A stretch of DNA of 64,000 bases. Origin: Thaumatotibia leucotreta. Taxonomy: Eukaryota; Arthropoda; Insecta; Lepidoptera; Tortricidae. The notes beneath the pieces were generated by a model. The model had not been told where the DNA came from, made no database searches, and saw only the letters and a program-made list of their open reading frames with translations. Positions 1 to 10,176 of this stretch are shown here, one piece after another. Every line of letters starts with the position of its first letter. The stretch's first letter is position 1. A program made the position numbers and the translations under genes. The stretch is taken from positions 21,922 to 85,921 of the forward strand of contig JALPQI010003346.1 in NCBI GenBank assembly GCA_025490895.1, read 5' to 3'.

Positions 1-232
1 AGTCTGACTGAAGTAGCATGACAGCTATTACTGTCAGTCTCAGTGAGATAGACTGAAACAGCATGACGTTGACGAACGTTTCCGAAGGCAAGTCATTTCT
101 CACTACATCTGTACGACGATGCGGAAAGACAGTGCAGGGAGAAATAACGAACTCTAATCAAGCGTCGGCCTCCTGGGAACCAATTCTCTTCTGGAGTAAA
201 AAAATGATAAAATCCACGTCAAAATAACCTTT
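1..232. other. Unassigned flank with weak internal repeat
   Basis: No gene is visible. Two imperfect copies of a motif around GACTGAA..AGCATGAC lie at about 5-25 and 49-68, suggesting a short decayed tandem repeat. Nothing else is recognised. Confidence 0.4.
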
Positions 233-645
233 TCCTAACTAGTGCGGAAAATAAACTTTGCGCACGCTTCGCGTGCGTAAATTTCTCTTTTTAAGGCACT
301 TGTTATGAAAAAAGCCGTTAGACACACCTGTAAAAACTTCTTTTTAAATCGGGTGATTGTCACCCTCGTTTCACTCGGGCTCCAACTTCCAAACTCGTCG
401 AAATAAAAATTATTTTTCACTTGTATCGAAATTTACTATTTCCTAACTAGTGCAGAAAAGTAAACTTTGAGTAAATTTCTCTTTTTAAGGCACTTGTTAT
501 GAAAAAAGTCGTTCGATACACGTTTAAAAACTTCTTTTTAACTCGGGTGATTGTCGCCCTCGATTCACTCGGGCTCCAACTTTCACCCTCGTCGAAAAAA
601 AAATATTTTGCATCTAAATGTACTACTATTTTTTTGGTTTGGACA
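233..645 (+). repeat. Two-unit tandem repeat, period 208 bp
   Basis: The block opening TCCTAACTAGTGC at 233 recurs at 441, and both units run in parallel through GGCACTTGTTATGAAAAAA and CTCGGGCTCCAACTT to CTCGTCGAAA. The first unit contains a hairpin (CGCACGC-TTC-GCGTGCG at 261-277) that the second unit lacks. An inverted fragment of the same unit, including half of that hairpin, lies at 54334-54376, so the unit is a dispersed repeat and not a local duplication. The small open frames over it on both strands carry no recognisable domain. Confidence 0.75.
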
Positions 646-708
646 TTGTCTTACTTGATCAAAATCTTATCTGAATTTTACATACGAGTTTGAAATGAAG
701 TAGGTAAG

Positions 709-830
709 GGATCGTCCATTAATTACGTCACCCCAGTTTCATGATTTTTTGACTACTCCCTCCCCCCTTGTCACACTTCGTCACAATTAAAGAGACCCTC
801 CCCCCTTAGTGTGACGTCACATTTAGATCT
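709..830. repeat. Fragment of dispersed repeat (GATCGTCCATTAATTACGTCA end)
   Basis: The start GGGATCGTCCATTAATTACG and the paired C-rich tracts (CTCCCTCCCCCC and CCCTCCCCCC) look like one end of a transposon with a conserved terminus. No matching opposite end was found nearby. The element at 21626-22016 has a related style of end (GTTCAAGTATTACGTAACGC). Confidence 0.4.
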
Positions 831-894
831 TTAGCTTAGGAAGGTAAAAATTAAAACATCACTTTGAAACTAACTTTTTAGTAGAGATATAGTG

Positions 895-1065
895 CCTTTT
901 TTACGCGCTAGTGCGAGAAGTGGCAGGTCCAAAACTTCGGAGGGCCATCTGTACTAAAAAACGTCGTACGAGACACGTGTAAAAAGGAAATTCGTAACTC
1001 GTATCGATTTAAAACATCGCCACTCGTTTCGAATTTCATGTTTTTCGCACTTGTGTCGTAATGCA
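895..1065. repeat. Dispersed repeat, inverted partner at 40905-41010
   Basis: The stretch with GTACTAAAAAACGTCGTACG and GACACGTG..AAAAAGGAAATT is present as its reverse complement at about 40915-41005. Its beginning (GTGCCTTTTTTACGCGCTAGT) and TTTTTCGCACTTGTGTCG also resemble the tandem unit at 233-645, so these are probably diverged members of one family. Confidence 0.55.
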
Positions 1066-1190
1066 CTATTTTATTAGAATTGCTTAAAATGATTTATAAA
1101 ATTAAAGAAGAGGAAATCAATAATAATAATAAATACCTAATGTTAATACCGACTTAGAAATGCCTGTAAACAAATTATTTTCTTATAAGC

Positions 1191-1314
1191 CCTGGACCCG
1201 TTTCTCAAAAGCTTGTAACTGGTAATGTAAGTGGAAGTCACTTTCTAACACTTTTAATTAGATAAAGACTTCTGCTTGTATTACAAGTTACAAGCTTTCG
1301 AGAAATAGCCCCCT
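1191..1314. mobile_element. Foldback MITE, family CTTGTAACTTGTAATACAAG
   Basis: The arms are long inverted repeats: the left arm begins GGACCCGTTTCTCAAAAGC and the right arm, read in reverse, begins GGGGCTATTTCTCGAAAGC, each followed by TTGTAACT(T/G)GTAAT. A second copy is at 9487-9607, and a third, split by an insertion, at 56089-56494. There is no coding capacity. The superfamily is unknown. Confidence 0.8.
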
Positions 1315-1333
1315 GGTCATGAGCTTGCCGTGG

Positions 1334-1857
1334 GACCAGGAGTGCGATTTTTGAATTTCACCGATGATATTGAGATCACCGGTGACTAAAATTATCACCT
1401 GTGATTAGAAGTCACTGTTTTCCAAATGCCGTATTTTTGATTCTTACACGTTCTTTACCAACATGCAGAAATTGTACAATGTCAGTCATAGACAATTATC
1501 CTGTTACGTTCCTTTTTGCGCAGATGTAGTAGTGTTGCCTTTTAGTATTGGTTTTTATTTTTCATACTACCTATAACTTATATAAGGTTCTGTCAAAGTG
1601 GTCGAACGTAAAACGGAGTGTCAAAGTCATTTGAAAAGAAAACTAAAGTTTTGAAAGATGGCAGATGTCACTAAGTCAACTGTCAAAAATAGTCACACGG
1701 TGATTTCAAATCGAGTGGGTGAGGCCACTCGTAAAGCGATGTCATAGGTATGACAATTCTAGTCACCGATCACATTTCAAAAATACGAACTCAAGGGAAA
1801 TCACTTGTTTTCGGTGAGAATAAGTCACTGGTGAAATTCACCACCGCACCCCTGGTC
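1334..1857. mobile_element. Candidate TIR element rich in GTCAC/GGTGA
   Basis: The ends are inverted repeats: GACCAGGAGTGCG...TGAATTTCACC on the left and GGTGAAATTCACC..CGCACCCCTGGTC on the right. The interior carries more than ten copies of GTCAC or its complement, several as palindromes (ATCACCGGTGAC, ATCACCTGTGA, GTCACTGGTGA). No coding frame is present. Clear target-site duplications were not found, so the exact ends are approximate. Confidence 0.6.
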
Positions 1858-2685
1858 GCTTTGTGTAAGATGTCTCAATATATATTTATGGAAACACACT
1901 ATAATGAATATCTTTAGCCGCACTTCGTAGAAATGCAACACGAAACTTATTCGTCAGCCGCAGTACATTTTTCATTATTTAAATAAGCAAGGCGCTCGGT
2001 CCTTGCATTCAGGACTCGAGGGCCCTCGTCTTTGTCACCGCGTTCTCACTTTGTCTCCCGCCGAGTTGCCGCCGGCGAGACTCAGACTAGCTGTTGGAAA
2101 ATATTGTTGGGAGTAATTGTAACTCGGAATTTGGATAGCTAGGTTTTGTTTTTGTTACTTTTAGAGGACTAAAGGGTTACTAAGGGATGATTAAGGTTCG
2201 TGGGTCAAATTTATTTTCGTTGCCTTATTTTGCTTACACAAGTACACTTTTTTAATACGCCGTGTTTTTAGGAGCTACCTGGTATATAGCATTTAGTTCA
2301 ACTCGAAAAAAAAATATTTTTCGTTTTCATACATAATAAATGAAATGGTAAGTGTGAGGTGACTGACGGCACATGTCAAAATAAGTAGCATTAGGATGTA
2401 ATAAAGGTTGCAATACACTTGTTCAGTCATTAAACTAATTTTTTTAATAACTCAATAACAATAAGATTTAAGATACTAGTTTCTTAGAGAAATTAATTAG
2501 TTTTGACCTAAATAAGCTACCCTTTAATTTAACGGAAATAATGAAAACACGGTGTATACTGAGTCGAAACAGCAACTAAAAGCATGACAGAGTGGTATAA
2601 AACAAGACACCGAAAATAATTTTGACCCTCTTATTACACATGAGGTCATCCGTAGTAGAACTAAAGTAACTAAAGCTCTCTGAAT
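1858..2685. other. No assignable feature
   Basis: No gene is visible. A trace of the common SINE tail (TTGTGTAAGATGTC at about 1861) and a GC-rich imperfect palindrome near 2057-2090 are the only structures noticed. Confidence 0.5.
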
Positions 2686-2689
2686 CGCT

Positions 2690-2905
2690 AAACGGATGGC
2701 CGTTGGGGCGGAAAGGTTCTCAAATGGCGGCCACGTATCGGAAGGCGCAGTGTGGGTAGGCTCACAAGGTGACCTGATGACCTGGTGAAGGTCGCAGAAG
2801 TCCGTTGGATGCGGGTGGCGCAGGACCGGTCATTGTGGCAATCTTTGAGTGCGGCCTATGTTCAGCAGTGGATGCTTTTCGGCTGATATGATTATGATGA
2901 TGATG
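2690..2905 (+). mobile_element. 5'-truncated RTE LINE copy
   Basis: Read on the plus strand in broken frame, this matches the C-terminus of the intact LINE protein encoded at 27260-30331, including equivalents of RWGKRVLEW.PR.G, DDL and the terminal AYVQQW. It ends in the characteristic GGCTGATATGATTATGATGATGATGG tail. It is interrupted by in-frame stops and is a dead copy. Its 3' end abuts the foldback element that begins at about 2921. Confidence 0.85.
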
Positions 2906-2920
2906 GATCATATTGGCCAT

Positions 2921-3350
2921 TGGCATGGTGGCCCATTCAAAACGGTCAGTATGGGAAAGTCTGAAACTATAAGACATACGAAGATTTGTTCTTAGGAACC
3001 ATGTCACCAATTTTTTTCAAAACTGCATTCATATATTTGTAATAAAAACTGTACGAGCTAGGGAATCGAACCTGATTGTTTTGAAAAAATAAATTTACAC
3101 TATTTCTTAGATATCGTTTGTGTAGGTCTTAAGCAGTAAATATCTCTAAGAAACATGATGTCACATTTATTTTAATAGGTGTTTATTGTGTAAATCTTAA
3201 GAAAAAAAGTTTTTTTTTTTCATATTTATCAACGCAGTTTTCCTTATTATTACAATCGATGACATGGTTCCTAACAACAGATCGTCGCATGTCTTAACTA
3301 TAGGTTCAGACTTTCCCATACTGACCGATTTGAATGGGCCACCCTGTATA
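2921..3350. mobile_element. Foldback element with arms of about 90 bp
   Basis: The left arm (GGTGGCCCATTCAAAACGG, TCAGTATGGGAAAGTCTGAA, TAGGAACCATGTCA) is repeated inverted at 3257-3350, where the right end is ACCCTGTATA, the terminal motif shared with several other elements in the window. The left terminal bases are degenerate. There is no coding capacity. Confidence 0.8.
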
Positions 3351-3895
3351 GTTCATTTTGTTAAGTTTGATTATCTATGTAACCACATACCAGCGTCAAT
3401 TGTTAGCTTTACGGCACGTCGCGGCGGATTGTTGCTTCTAAAATCCAAGAAGACAAGTTTCCATTTGAATGTAGCAATTTCCCGTACCCCACGAGGCCAG
3501 CTAGGCCTCACCTGCTCCCCCGCAGTTGACGACATAATCCTTATTAAGAACCTCGGGTAGGAACGGACAGGCATATTTGTACGATTATTTATTTGAACAC
3601 AAATACGCCAGAACCCCTTGAGGATCGAAATTACAATTTCGTCTCGTTATGACATTCGCTATGCAACTCGGTCATCAAACGTCATAGGCAGATGTTACTT
3701 TGATGCTATAGTTGCCGATTTCTAAGAATGAACTTTTGACAGTTATAGATTAATCCTTATTAATATGAGGGTAATACTCACCATTTTTTCGATAGTCTTA
3801 ACGTCATATCATAATTAATGAATGAGTTTTGATTCGATATGTCGCAATACAGATTTACAGAACATCGTCGCCATAATCAAAAATCCAAAAAGTTT
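3351..3895. repeat. Mostly unassigned; contains a dispersed repeat piece
   Basis: Between about 3707 and 3810 the text CGATTTCTAAGAATGAA and GAGGGTAATACTCACCATTTT recurs, rearranged, at 59757-59880. This is a decayed dispersed repeat of unknown class. Overlapping small open frames on both strands at 3264-3574 have no recognisable domain. Confidence 0.4.
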
Positions 3896-3968
3896 TGGAG
3901 GCGCGGGGTATCGATCCCCGTACCTCTCGCATGCTAAGCGAGCGCTCTACCATCTGAGCTACGCCCCC
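3896..3968 (-). tRNA. tRNA-Ala, anticodon AGC
   Basis: On the minus strand the sequence folds as a standard 73-nt cloverleaf. The acceptor arm GGGGGCG pairs with CGCCTCC with one G-U pair, and the discriminator base is A. The D arm contains the A-box TAGCTCAGATGG. The anticodon arm is CTCGC-TTAGCAT-GCGAG, with anticodon AGC. The T arm contains GGGGATCGATCCCC. There is no intron, and the CCA is not encoded, as expected in eukaryotes. A run of five T follows the 3' end by 5 nt, a normal Pol III terminator. The intact stems and terminator favour a real gene over a SINE head. Confidence 0.9.
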
Positions 3969-4129
3969 GGTGACGACTATGGCAAAATTGGTCACCGCTT
4001 CCTTACGTCACACCACGACGCGACGTCTTATTCGGACTATAAAATAAATCGCCGCTATATTTACGTAACCTCGTATCTGCGACACTCACTTGATATTATC
4101 ACCAAATAAAAAATCGACTTCAACTCCAA

Positions 4130-4545
4130 GATAGGTATCAGACTTAGTCCCAACGGGACCATCTCGGTTGGCGTGATATTGAAATAATCGTCTACTTTTT
4201 AATCTTGTCATGCATCATAATATATGGATCTTTGAGAAATCGAGGGATCTCTTCAAATCTTATAGCATAAGTAACGACCTTTTGTTTTGAGTTAACACTG
4301 ACTAGACAATCAGCAGTCTAGCACTTTTCTATTGTCAATGATGCAAAATAAAGGTCGTAAGTAAGATAAGAGTCGTTCAAATAATATTTCCCGAACTATA
4401 CCTACATGTATCCTTTTGTAATCATGTGTCCTTTTGTAATCTTAATTAATTTACAAGTATTTACATTCAGAAAGTAGGATTTGATGATAGGAAACCAATG
4501 ATGGACACAAATCGGGGATGTTGGAGAAATCGGTTGAAGTCGGTT
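4130..4545. repeat. AACCGACTTC-family repeat, carrying a MITE
   Basis: Landmarks CCAACGGGACCATCTCGG, GAGAAATCGAGGGATCTC, TTCAGAAAGTAGGATTTGAT and a terminal GGTTGAAGTCGGTTTTTTT match the copies at 37796-38150 and 39018-40485. The family has AACCGACTTC at both ends. This copy is interrupted at about 4267-4378 by a separate foldback element. Confidence 0.65.
4267..4378. mobile_element. Foldback MITE, family TTACGACCTTTTGTTTTG
   Basis: The left arm (AAGTAACGACCTTTTGTTTTG) and right arm (CAAAATAAAGGTCGTAAGTAAG) are inverted repeats, with ACAATCAGCAGTCTAGCAC between them. A near-identical copy lies at 58973-59082, and both are followed by GAGTCG.TCAAATAATATTTCCCGAACTATAC, so the family may extend further right. 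It sits inside the AACCGACTTC repeat and is therefore younger than it. Confidence 0.75.
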
Positions 4546-4926
4546 TTTTTAAATTTTTAATTTTGTGATTATGTCATAAGTATTCTTAAGTCGACAATTC
4601 AACAATAAATTTTGTTAGCGTCCAATTTCGAGATTTCCATTGCTCACATTAAATACTGGTATATATAACTAATATAACTTCCACACTCTGGCTTTAAAAT
4701 ATATCTCCCAATGTGTCTCACCACAAGGAAGGCACAATTTGTAACGAACCAGTTAATTAACCGTGTTTGATCTTTGCGCCAATCATTACTTGTGTAGGTA
4801 CATTTCATTATTTGTGTACGTTTCATTATTTCTAGATGCGTACACATTTCATTTCGTAAATACAAACATTTTTAGTATGATTGAATTTAAACTTTCGTGA
4901 GACATATGATATACATATATATGAGG
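4546..4926. other. No assignable feature
   Basis: AT-rich sequence with no recognised element; the minus-strand frame at 4644-4865 has no domain or splice signals that I can see. Confidence 0.5.
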
Positions 4927-4942
4927 TCCACGAAAAGAACAT

Positions 4943-5239
4943 CATCATCATCATTATCATCATCATCATCATCAGCCTATGTTAGTCCACTGCTGGACGC
5001 AGGCCTCTCCCACCAACTACGTGTACAGACGCATTAGGAGGCAAATGCCCATAATCGCTACGCTGGGTAAGCGGATTGGCGATCGCAGCAATGTGGCCAC
5101 TATGATGATGACGCTGCTGCCCATCCTCAATCTTGTAGAATGGTCAGTGACACTTCAATCCCTTAGTCGACTCTTCCGACACCCGCAAGAGGAGTTGGGG
5201 TGGTGACAAATGTATTCTTACTGCCGTCACCACACGGCA
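4943..5239 (-). mobile_element. Short RTE-derived element (mini-LINE), copy A
   Basis: Read on the minus strand, the element starts GCCGTGTGG, like the full LINE at 27255-30408, continues through GGGTGTCG, GACTAAGG and the LINE codon-1-to-31 region (CTGCGATCGCCAATCCGCTT..CAGCGTAGCGATTATGGGC), then after about 40 bp of unrelated sequence joins the LINE 3' end (CCAGCAGTGGACT..ATAGGCTG) and an (ATG)n tail. All of the endonuclease and reverse transcriptase region is missing. Flanks CCACGAAAAGAACAT (4928-4942) and ACACGGAAAGAACAT (5244-5258) look like a target-site duplication with two mismatches, arguing for retrotransposition as a unit. Confidence 0.85.
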
Positions 5240-5432
5240 AACTACACGGAAAGAACATATCTTATCAATTCAAATCACAGAAGGAAAAACCACCTTACTT
5301 TTAACAGAATAAGGAGTGAATTTGCCCTGGTTTTTTTAGGCTTATGACATGTTTTTTCCGTGGACCCTTCATATATAAATATAACTAAACGATTAACTCA
5401 TTTGTATCAGTAACTAATATCAGGGTAAATAA

Positions 5433-5925
5433 TATACAGTGTGTGGCCTTGAACACGGGAGAAAAATGAAATGGGTGACTCCTTAGGCTATCCGCAATAA
5501 TCCTGTAAAGGTCCCGATGTTTAAAAATAAATAAGTTTGGAGATATTGTTATTCAAAGTTATGGACCCGAAGTACACTGGATCTCGGCATCACGATATCG
5601 TAGCTTGTCAGTCGCAAGACACTGACATCAAGATAGTATACCAGGTACTGAGTCATAATAGTTATTTTGGTTTTATTTTTACACTAATTTGGTACGTTTT
5701 TTTAAAAGTTTTTGTACATTTTTCAATGTTACAAAAATGATAAGTTATTAATAACTTTTAAGTCAAGTTAAAGAACCCATATTAACAAAATTCCAAGAAA
5801 AAAAAATGCAAAAAATATTAAAAAATAAAAAATTTAATGTCGATACTTATGTGGAAATTATTGTTGCTTAGCTTATTAATGCACAATTTAAATTTTCGCT
5901 CCGGTTGTAGGCCACACACTGTATA
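5433..5925. mobile_element. Candidate element with short TIRs (TATACAGTGTGTGGCC)
   Basis: The left end TATACAGTGTGTGGCC and the right end GGCCACACACTGTATA are perfect 16-bp inverted repeats 493 bp apart. The interior is AT-rich without recognised coding. The ends resemble the TATACAGGGTG class seen elsewhere in the window. Target-site duplications are ambiguous because the flanks are AT-rich. Confidence 0.55.
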
Positions 5926-6134
5926 ATTAAACGGTATTGTCCACTACGTGTGGCGTGCCGCGCTCGCGAGTCGCGAGAGAGACTCGTAAGGTATGAACGC
6001 GGGCTCAGTGCTTGTTAATGGAGACCTAGGCTCTCCGGGACATGCCGCCCGGTGTGACTAAATACACGTGAGCTTAACCGTTTAATTATATTTTTAGTTA
6101 TGTCTCACGAAAGTGTAAATTGAATTAGTATCAG

Positions 6135-6267
6135 GCGTACTACCGCGAAAATCAAAATTCGTAAATTTTGAGGATTTTTCTCTGTCACTCAAAAGAAGGC
6201 GCCATTAGAAGAGTGAGAGAGACAAATCCTCGAAATTTACGAATTTCGTTTTTCGCGGTAGGGCCGC
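6135..6267. mobile_element. Foldback MITE, family GCGGTAGGGCCGC
   Basis: The left arm (TACCGCGAAAATCAAAATTC, GTAAATTTTGAGGATTT, TCTGTCACTC) is mirrored on the right (GAGTGAGAGAGACAAATCCTC, GAAATTTACGAATTTCG, TTTCGCGGTAGGGCCGC). Relatives are at 9286-9402 (degenerate) and 20053-20179. It is non-coding; the superfamily is unknown. Confidence 0.8.
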
Positions 6268-6775
6268 AGGGTTTAACGTTCGAAATCGAAATGCCATTCT
6301 TTCAAAATCTTCAAATTATTGATTTAAACTTTTACTATTATCACTTATATTTTAACGACACACGAGACTTAATCATGTAAACTTATGTTTGATATTATTC
6401 TGACGTTTCGGGCGTGCCGTTACTACCGTGGAAGCTACACTCAACCAAACTTGTAATCTTAAATTCCCAAATAACATCTTGAACCTACAAAAAATGCTTC
6501 TACCAGTATTCGAAGCTCGGACGTCCAGCTTCATAAGACGGGTCACAACCTTACAGAGGCTGTATCGTGCCGGCAAACCCCTCAGGCGAGGGTCTAATTG
6601 CTGCCAACTTCGTAACCAACACGCAAAATTTACCATTTCCTTTGAATTATCAAAGTGAGTTATAATTCGACAGAAGTACGGCTAAAATGTTCCCGCGAAG
6701 AGTTTAAAACAGTATCGGTCTTTGTGGACAAGCGCTTTACAAGTTTGGCGCATTTGTAATTCGTAGGCTAATTTG
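6268..6775. other. Unassigned; overlapping open frames on both strands
   Basis: Between about 6373 and 6658 both strands are open for 76-87 codons. Neither translation has a domain I recognise, and no convincing splice pair frames it. It may be a decayed element. Confidence 0.35.
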
Positions 6776-6783
6776 GTTTCAAT

Positions 6784-6997
6784 CAGGGATCGGAACCGTT
6801 ATTTTCTCCACACAAAAAGAACGGTTCTTGTTTCGTTCTTTTTCGTTCTTCGGTATATAAATTGTAAGTTAATGGAGTAATTTAAAAATATGATATTATA
6901 AATTACATAAAATGTTGAGCAGTACATAAAGAGTATAATACATTTTAAAATATTGGGCAATTTCGAGGTTTTTGTAAAATAACGGTTCCGGTCCCTG
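6784..6997. mobile_element. hAT-like MITE with 8-bp target duplication
   Basis: The element begins CAGGGATCGGAACCGTTATT and ends AATAACGGTTCCGGTCCCTG, a terminal inverted repeat of about 20 bp with one mismatch. It is flanked on both sides by GTTTCAAT (6776-6783 and 6998-7005), a perfect 8-bp duplication. An 8-bp duplication plus a CAGGG-type terminus is the signature of the hAT superfamily. At 214 bp with no frame it must be non-autonomous. Confidence 0.9.
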
Positions 6998-7005
6998 GTT
7001 TCAAT

Positions 7006-7944
7006 ATCATCCGTGATCCGTGATTACTAGAGCCCGGAATTCTCGTAGCTTTTTGAGCTGTCATAGGGACTTCTCATTTATCGACGGACTTCAAATCGGT
7101 TGGCTTACCGCAAATATCTTTTCGAGATAACTTACGGATCCCAATTTTTTAAATAAGATAAATAGTAATCATATTGTATCTTATGAATATTTTTTTATTT
7201 ATTTATCGTATGGCATTACATTTATGTCACTGCAAGATGATAATATATTTACAATTAGAATAAAATAAAATTTACAGTTTCTAAAATGATTGGCAGGATA
7301 TGCCATCTAAACTATTTATTTACTTTCTTACTTAACACTTTGCACGTACTGTCCCATGCTTGCCTATCCTCGTCCTGCCCAATGTGATTTATAAAGGACA
7401 TATTCGATTTGTTAGAACAAAAGAAACGTGACTATATTTTCAAACGGGTCATTGTCAGTCCGAAAAACAAAAGTTGTCCACTCGGTGGTCAAAAGTTAAC
7501 AGCTTTTATAAATCTATATCATGATTCGATTGCATAGGGCTATATACCGGGGAACCTAGTTGTACCGTTAATTGTTTTATCCCAAAATTAGTACAGGAAT
7601 TCCTTAACTTTAGGTATGTCCACCGAAAAGACGATAACCTAAATCTGACAATGACCCAAACTCATTCATAGGTTTAAATTTTAATAGCCCAAACTTAGTA
7701 TGACGGGCAGGACGAGGCTATAAGCGTTCGCGATGTAGGCTTTATGATGATTAATTGAAAGTAGTGTCCATGTGTTAAAAATACAATTATTATTTGCCAA
7801 GATGTCGAATAGGTATAGTGGTGATGGATGAATTGTGTTATCTATTAGTGGAAACTATATACGTTAGCTTACGTGGTCGCAGGCAGAATCAAAAGACCCG
7901 TTCGTCGTTAAAATATGAGTGATAATCGTGAATGCTTAAATCAA
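7006..7944. other. No assignable feature
   Basis: No coding exon, repeat arm or RNA gene was recognised in this stretch. Confidence 0.45.
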
Positions 7945-8216
7945 TATACAGGGTGATTCTTGGGTCATGAGCAGGAGTGAACAGGCTACTACGGACGGTC
8001 ATGATGATCAACTTTCACTACGGCGATAGCCAAAAAATACTCTTAATTATGAGTTAATTGATCCTTAATTGATAGTTAAGTGTCAATTAACTCATAATTA
8101 AGAGATTTTTTTATGCAATTTCTTGGTTGTCTCCGAACTCCGAAGTAAAAGTTGCTCAGCGTAACCGTCCCTAGTACCCTGTTGACTCCTGCTCATGACT
8201 CAAGTCACCCTGTATA
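7945..8216. mobile_element. Foldback element, TATACAGGGTG ends, 272 bp
   Basis: The left end TATACAGGGTGATTCTTGGG and the right end (reverse) TATACAGGGTGACTTGAGTC begin arms of about 55 bp that share GTCATGAGCAGGAGT.AACAGG. A second palindrome, built on CTTAATTATGAGTTAATTGA and its inverse, occupies the middle (about 8038-8104). There is no coding capacity. The flanks are TATA-rich, so the duplication (possibly TA) cannot be fixed. Confidence 0.85.
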
Positions 8217-9060
8217 TATACGTTAGTTTCCATTTGCAATAAACTTAACACAAATATGTCAAAAAGTCATACGTCATTTTACAATCGGTCCGCAGTTTTT
8301 TACTATGTACATCATTCTTGCTCAATACTCCCCTCTTTATTCCGACGTTGTTTATTTCCATTTACAACATAAAATACCCTTGTTTAACTCTCATCGAGCA
8401 CCAGAGCATCATAAACCCGAAGACCTGAATGATTAAGGTCAATATCTACATATTTATGCGACGCTGCTGTGATACCATTAGAATTGCAAAAATGCATTCG
8501 GCCCGAAGGAGCCCGGTCGTATGCAGAGCACGGGCGTACTCTATACGAGCGATGGGGCCCTGGTATGTGGCGGTTGGAAGGTATACGTCTGCGACCATAT
8601 AAATAACATGGACGTCTAACGCCAGCTCAAAAATGCCCCCAAAACCAATTGTTCAATTGTGCCAAGATGGGCGCTTTTATTAACGCCACGCAATTATTTC
8701 GGCGCAACATCTTTGACAAACGTTTATTAGAATAAGTATAGCCAATCAAAACTTTGATGGACCAATCACAACTACATGTTTTTTTAAATGGCGGTTTAAG
8801 TTTTTATAGGTTGATATTGACATTCATTACCGTGATGCATTGAAAAGGGGGTGACAGTTGTCAACTAAAATCAGGCCCGTTTTTGATAGGCAATTTAGTA
8901 TGGCGTGCGGCATGGAAATGTTTTATTTGTTCGTAGGTATACGTAATTAGATTGTTGGATTGTTGTCACCAAAATTCATGTGTCGTGACAATAGAGATTC
9001 TGTACGGTACTCGATTATCCGAACTAATTGGGATTGAGGTTAGATTAATCTGAACGTAAA
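8217..9060. other. No assignable feature; isolated TATAAATA
   Basis: TATAAATA occurs at about 8599 but without an initiator or open frame downstream. The GC-richer part, 8455-8640, has no recognisable coding. Confidence 0.4.
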
Positions 9061-9207
9061 GGGGCATTTAGACCAAACGAGCATTCGCTCATTCTACCCC
9101 CCACTCTACGAAATCAACGAATTTCGACGAATCACGTTTTGAGTAACGAACGAATTTCGTAGAGTGGGGGATAGAATGAGCATTCGCTCGTTTTGTCTAA
9201 ATGCACC
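9061..9207. mobile_element. Foldback MITE, family GGTGCATTTAGACC (copy 1)
   Basis: The arms GGGGCATTTAGACCAAACGA and (reverse) GGTGCATTTAGACAAAACGA continue through GCATTCGCTC and CCCCACTCTACGAAA, making almost the whole 147 bp a hairpin. The second copy at 36239-36384 is closely similar. Flanking bases (TAAA/TTAA here, TTAA/TTTA there) fit an eroded TTAA duplication, as in piggyBac-type insertions; that assignment is inference only. Confidence 0.85.
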
Positions 9208-9285
9208 TTAAGGGGAATGTACCTGATGGGTTTTGAATGAGATCTAATACAACCGTATTTTTTCGTAAAAACATGCTTCATATCG

Positions 9286-9402
9286 AGGAGTTGTCTCCGT
9301 CACTTCCACGAAAGCGGAAGGCGATATTAAAGGTTAAGGTAGAAGGTCACAGAAAAAAATCTTCGAAATTTGCGGATTTCGGAGTTCACGGCAGCGCCGC
9401 AG
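9286..9402. mobile_element. Degenerate MITE of the GCGGTAGGGCCGC family
   Basis: The right half (TCTTCGAAATTTGCGGATTTC, GTTCACGGCAGCGCCGC) matches the right arm of the copies at 6135-6267 and 20053-20179. The left arm is too diverged to delimit. Confidence 0.5.
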
Positions 9403-9486
9403 TAAGTAGTCTGTTTTAAAATTGGAAACACGTTATGGATTAACATTCATAACTCTTGTAAAATTGTCCGAAGTGGCCGAACTACT

Positions 9487-9607
9487 GGGGCCTATTTCTA
9501 GAAAGCTTGTAACTTGTAATACAAGCGGAAGTCCTTATCTTATTCATTATGTTAAAAGAGACTTCCACTTGTATTACAAGTTACAAGCTTTTGAGAAACG
9601 GGCCTCT
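9487..9607. mobile_element. Foldback MITE, family CTTGTAACTTGTAATACAAG (copy 2)
   Basis: Long near-perfect arms begin GGGGCCTATTTCTAGAAAGC and, on the right in reverse, GAGGCCCGTTTCTCAAAAGC, both followed by TTGTAACTTGTAATACAAG and GGAAGTC. Same family as 1191-1314. The plus-strand frame across it at 9422-9772 is a by-product of the palindrome. Confidence 0.85.
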
Positions 9608-10176
9608 GCTGCCATCATGTCAGATGGTGACAGCATCAGTATATTCAGTATCCATTTCGTGAGACGGATATTTTCAGTGACATCTAAACGATGTGTGTGT
9701 AAAACAATGGTAGGTACATTATTATGCGTCGGGTACATCTATAAATACTCGTATGTATATTACGTAGGTTAAACTAACGACCGTATAAATTAAACAGGTA
9801 CAAAACGAGACGGCAAAGTAATAAAATGTTCAAATTTACGAAAGGTCAGATTATGAATGAGTGAGAAAGATCGTTAGCCGTAACGCGTCGAAATTAGGAC
9901 GTGGGAAACGCCGTAAAACAGAATTACCCTCATTCTGCTTACCTCTGTGGTACCAGGCGAACAGAACCGCGAGAGGGTTACGCAGAATCGGTTTACGCGC
10001 AGGTAAACTGCCTAATTACCGCAACTCCGCGACTATAATAGTGTGACTATAATAGTGGCGGGCCGTGGCGGATATTCCATGGGATCGTCGAAATTCCCAA
10101 ATTAAAGGAAAATTGAGGATATCAGCAATGATCGATTTTTTGGATTCTCCCGGCGGGTCTCCTATAATAACTTGAA
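9608..10176. other. No assignable feature
   Basis: No recognised gene or repeat; the frame at 9861-10046 is basic but domainless. Confidence 0.4.

Noticed and set aside
3062..3080. A tRNA on the minus strand (GGTTCGATTCCC)
   Set aside because: Only the B-box word is present; no D arm, anticodon arm or acceptor could be built around it.
4940..4976. (ATC)n runs here and elsewhere as CRISPR or regulatory repeats
   Set aside because: They are the (ATG)n tails of RTE-derived elements, and the genome is eukaryotic.
8597..8606. TATAAATA as a promoter
   Set aside because: No initiator at the right spacing and no exon downstream.
9422..9772. A 116-codon plus-strand gene
   Set aside because: Its central part is a MITE palindrome with known copies elsewhere.
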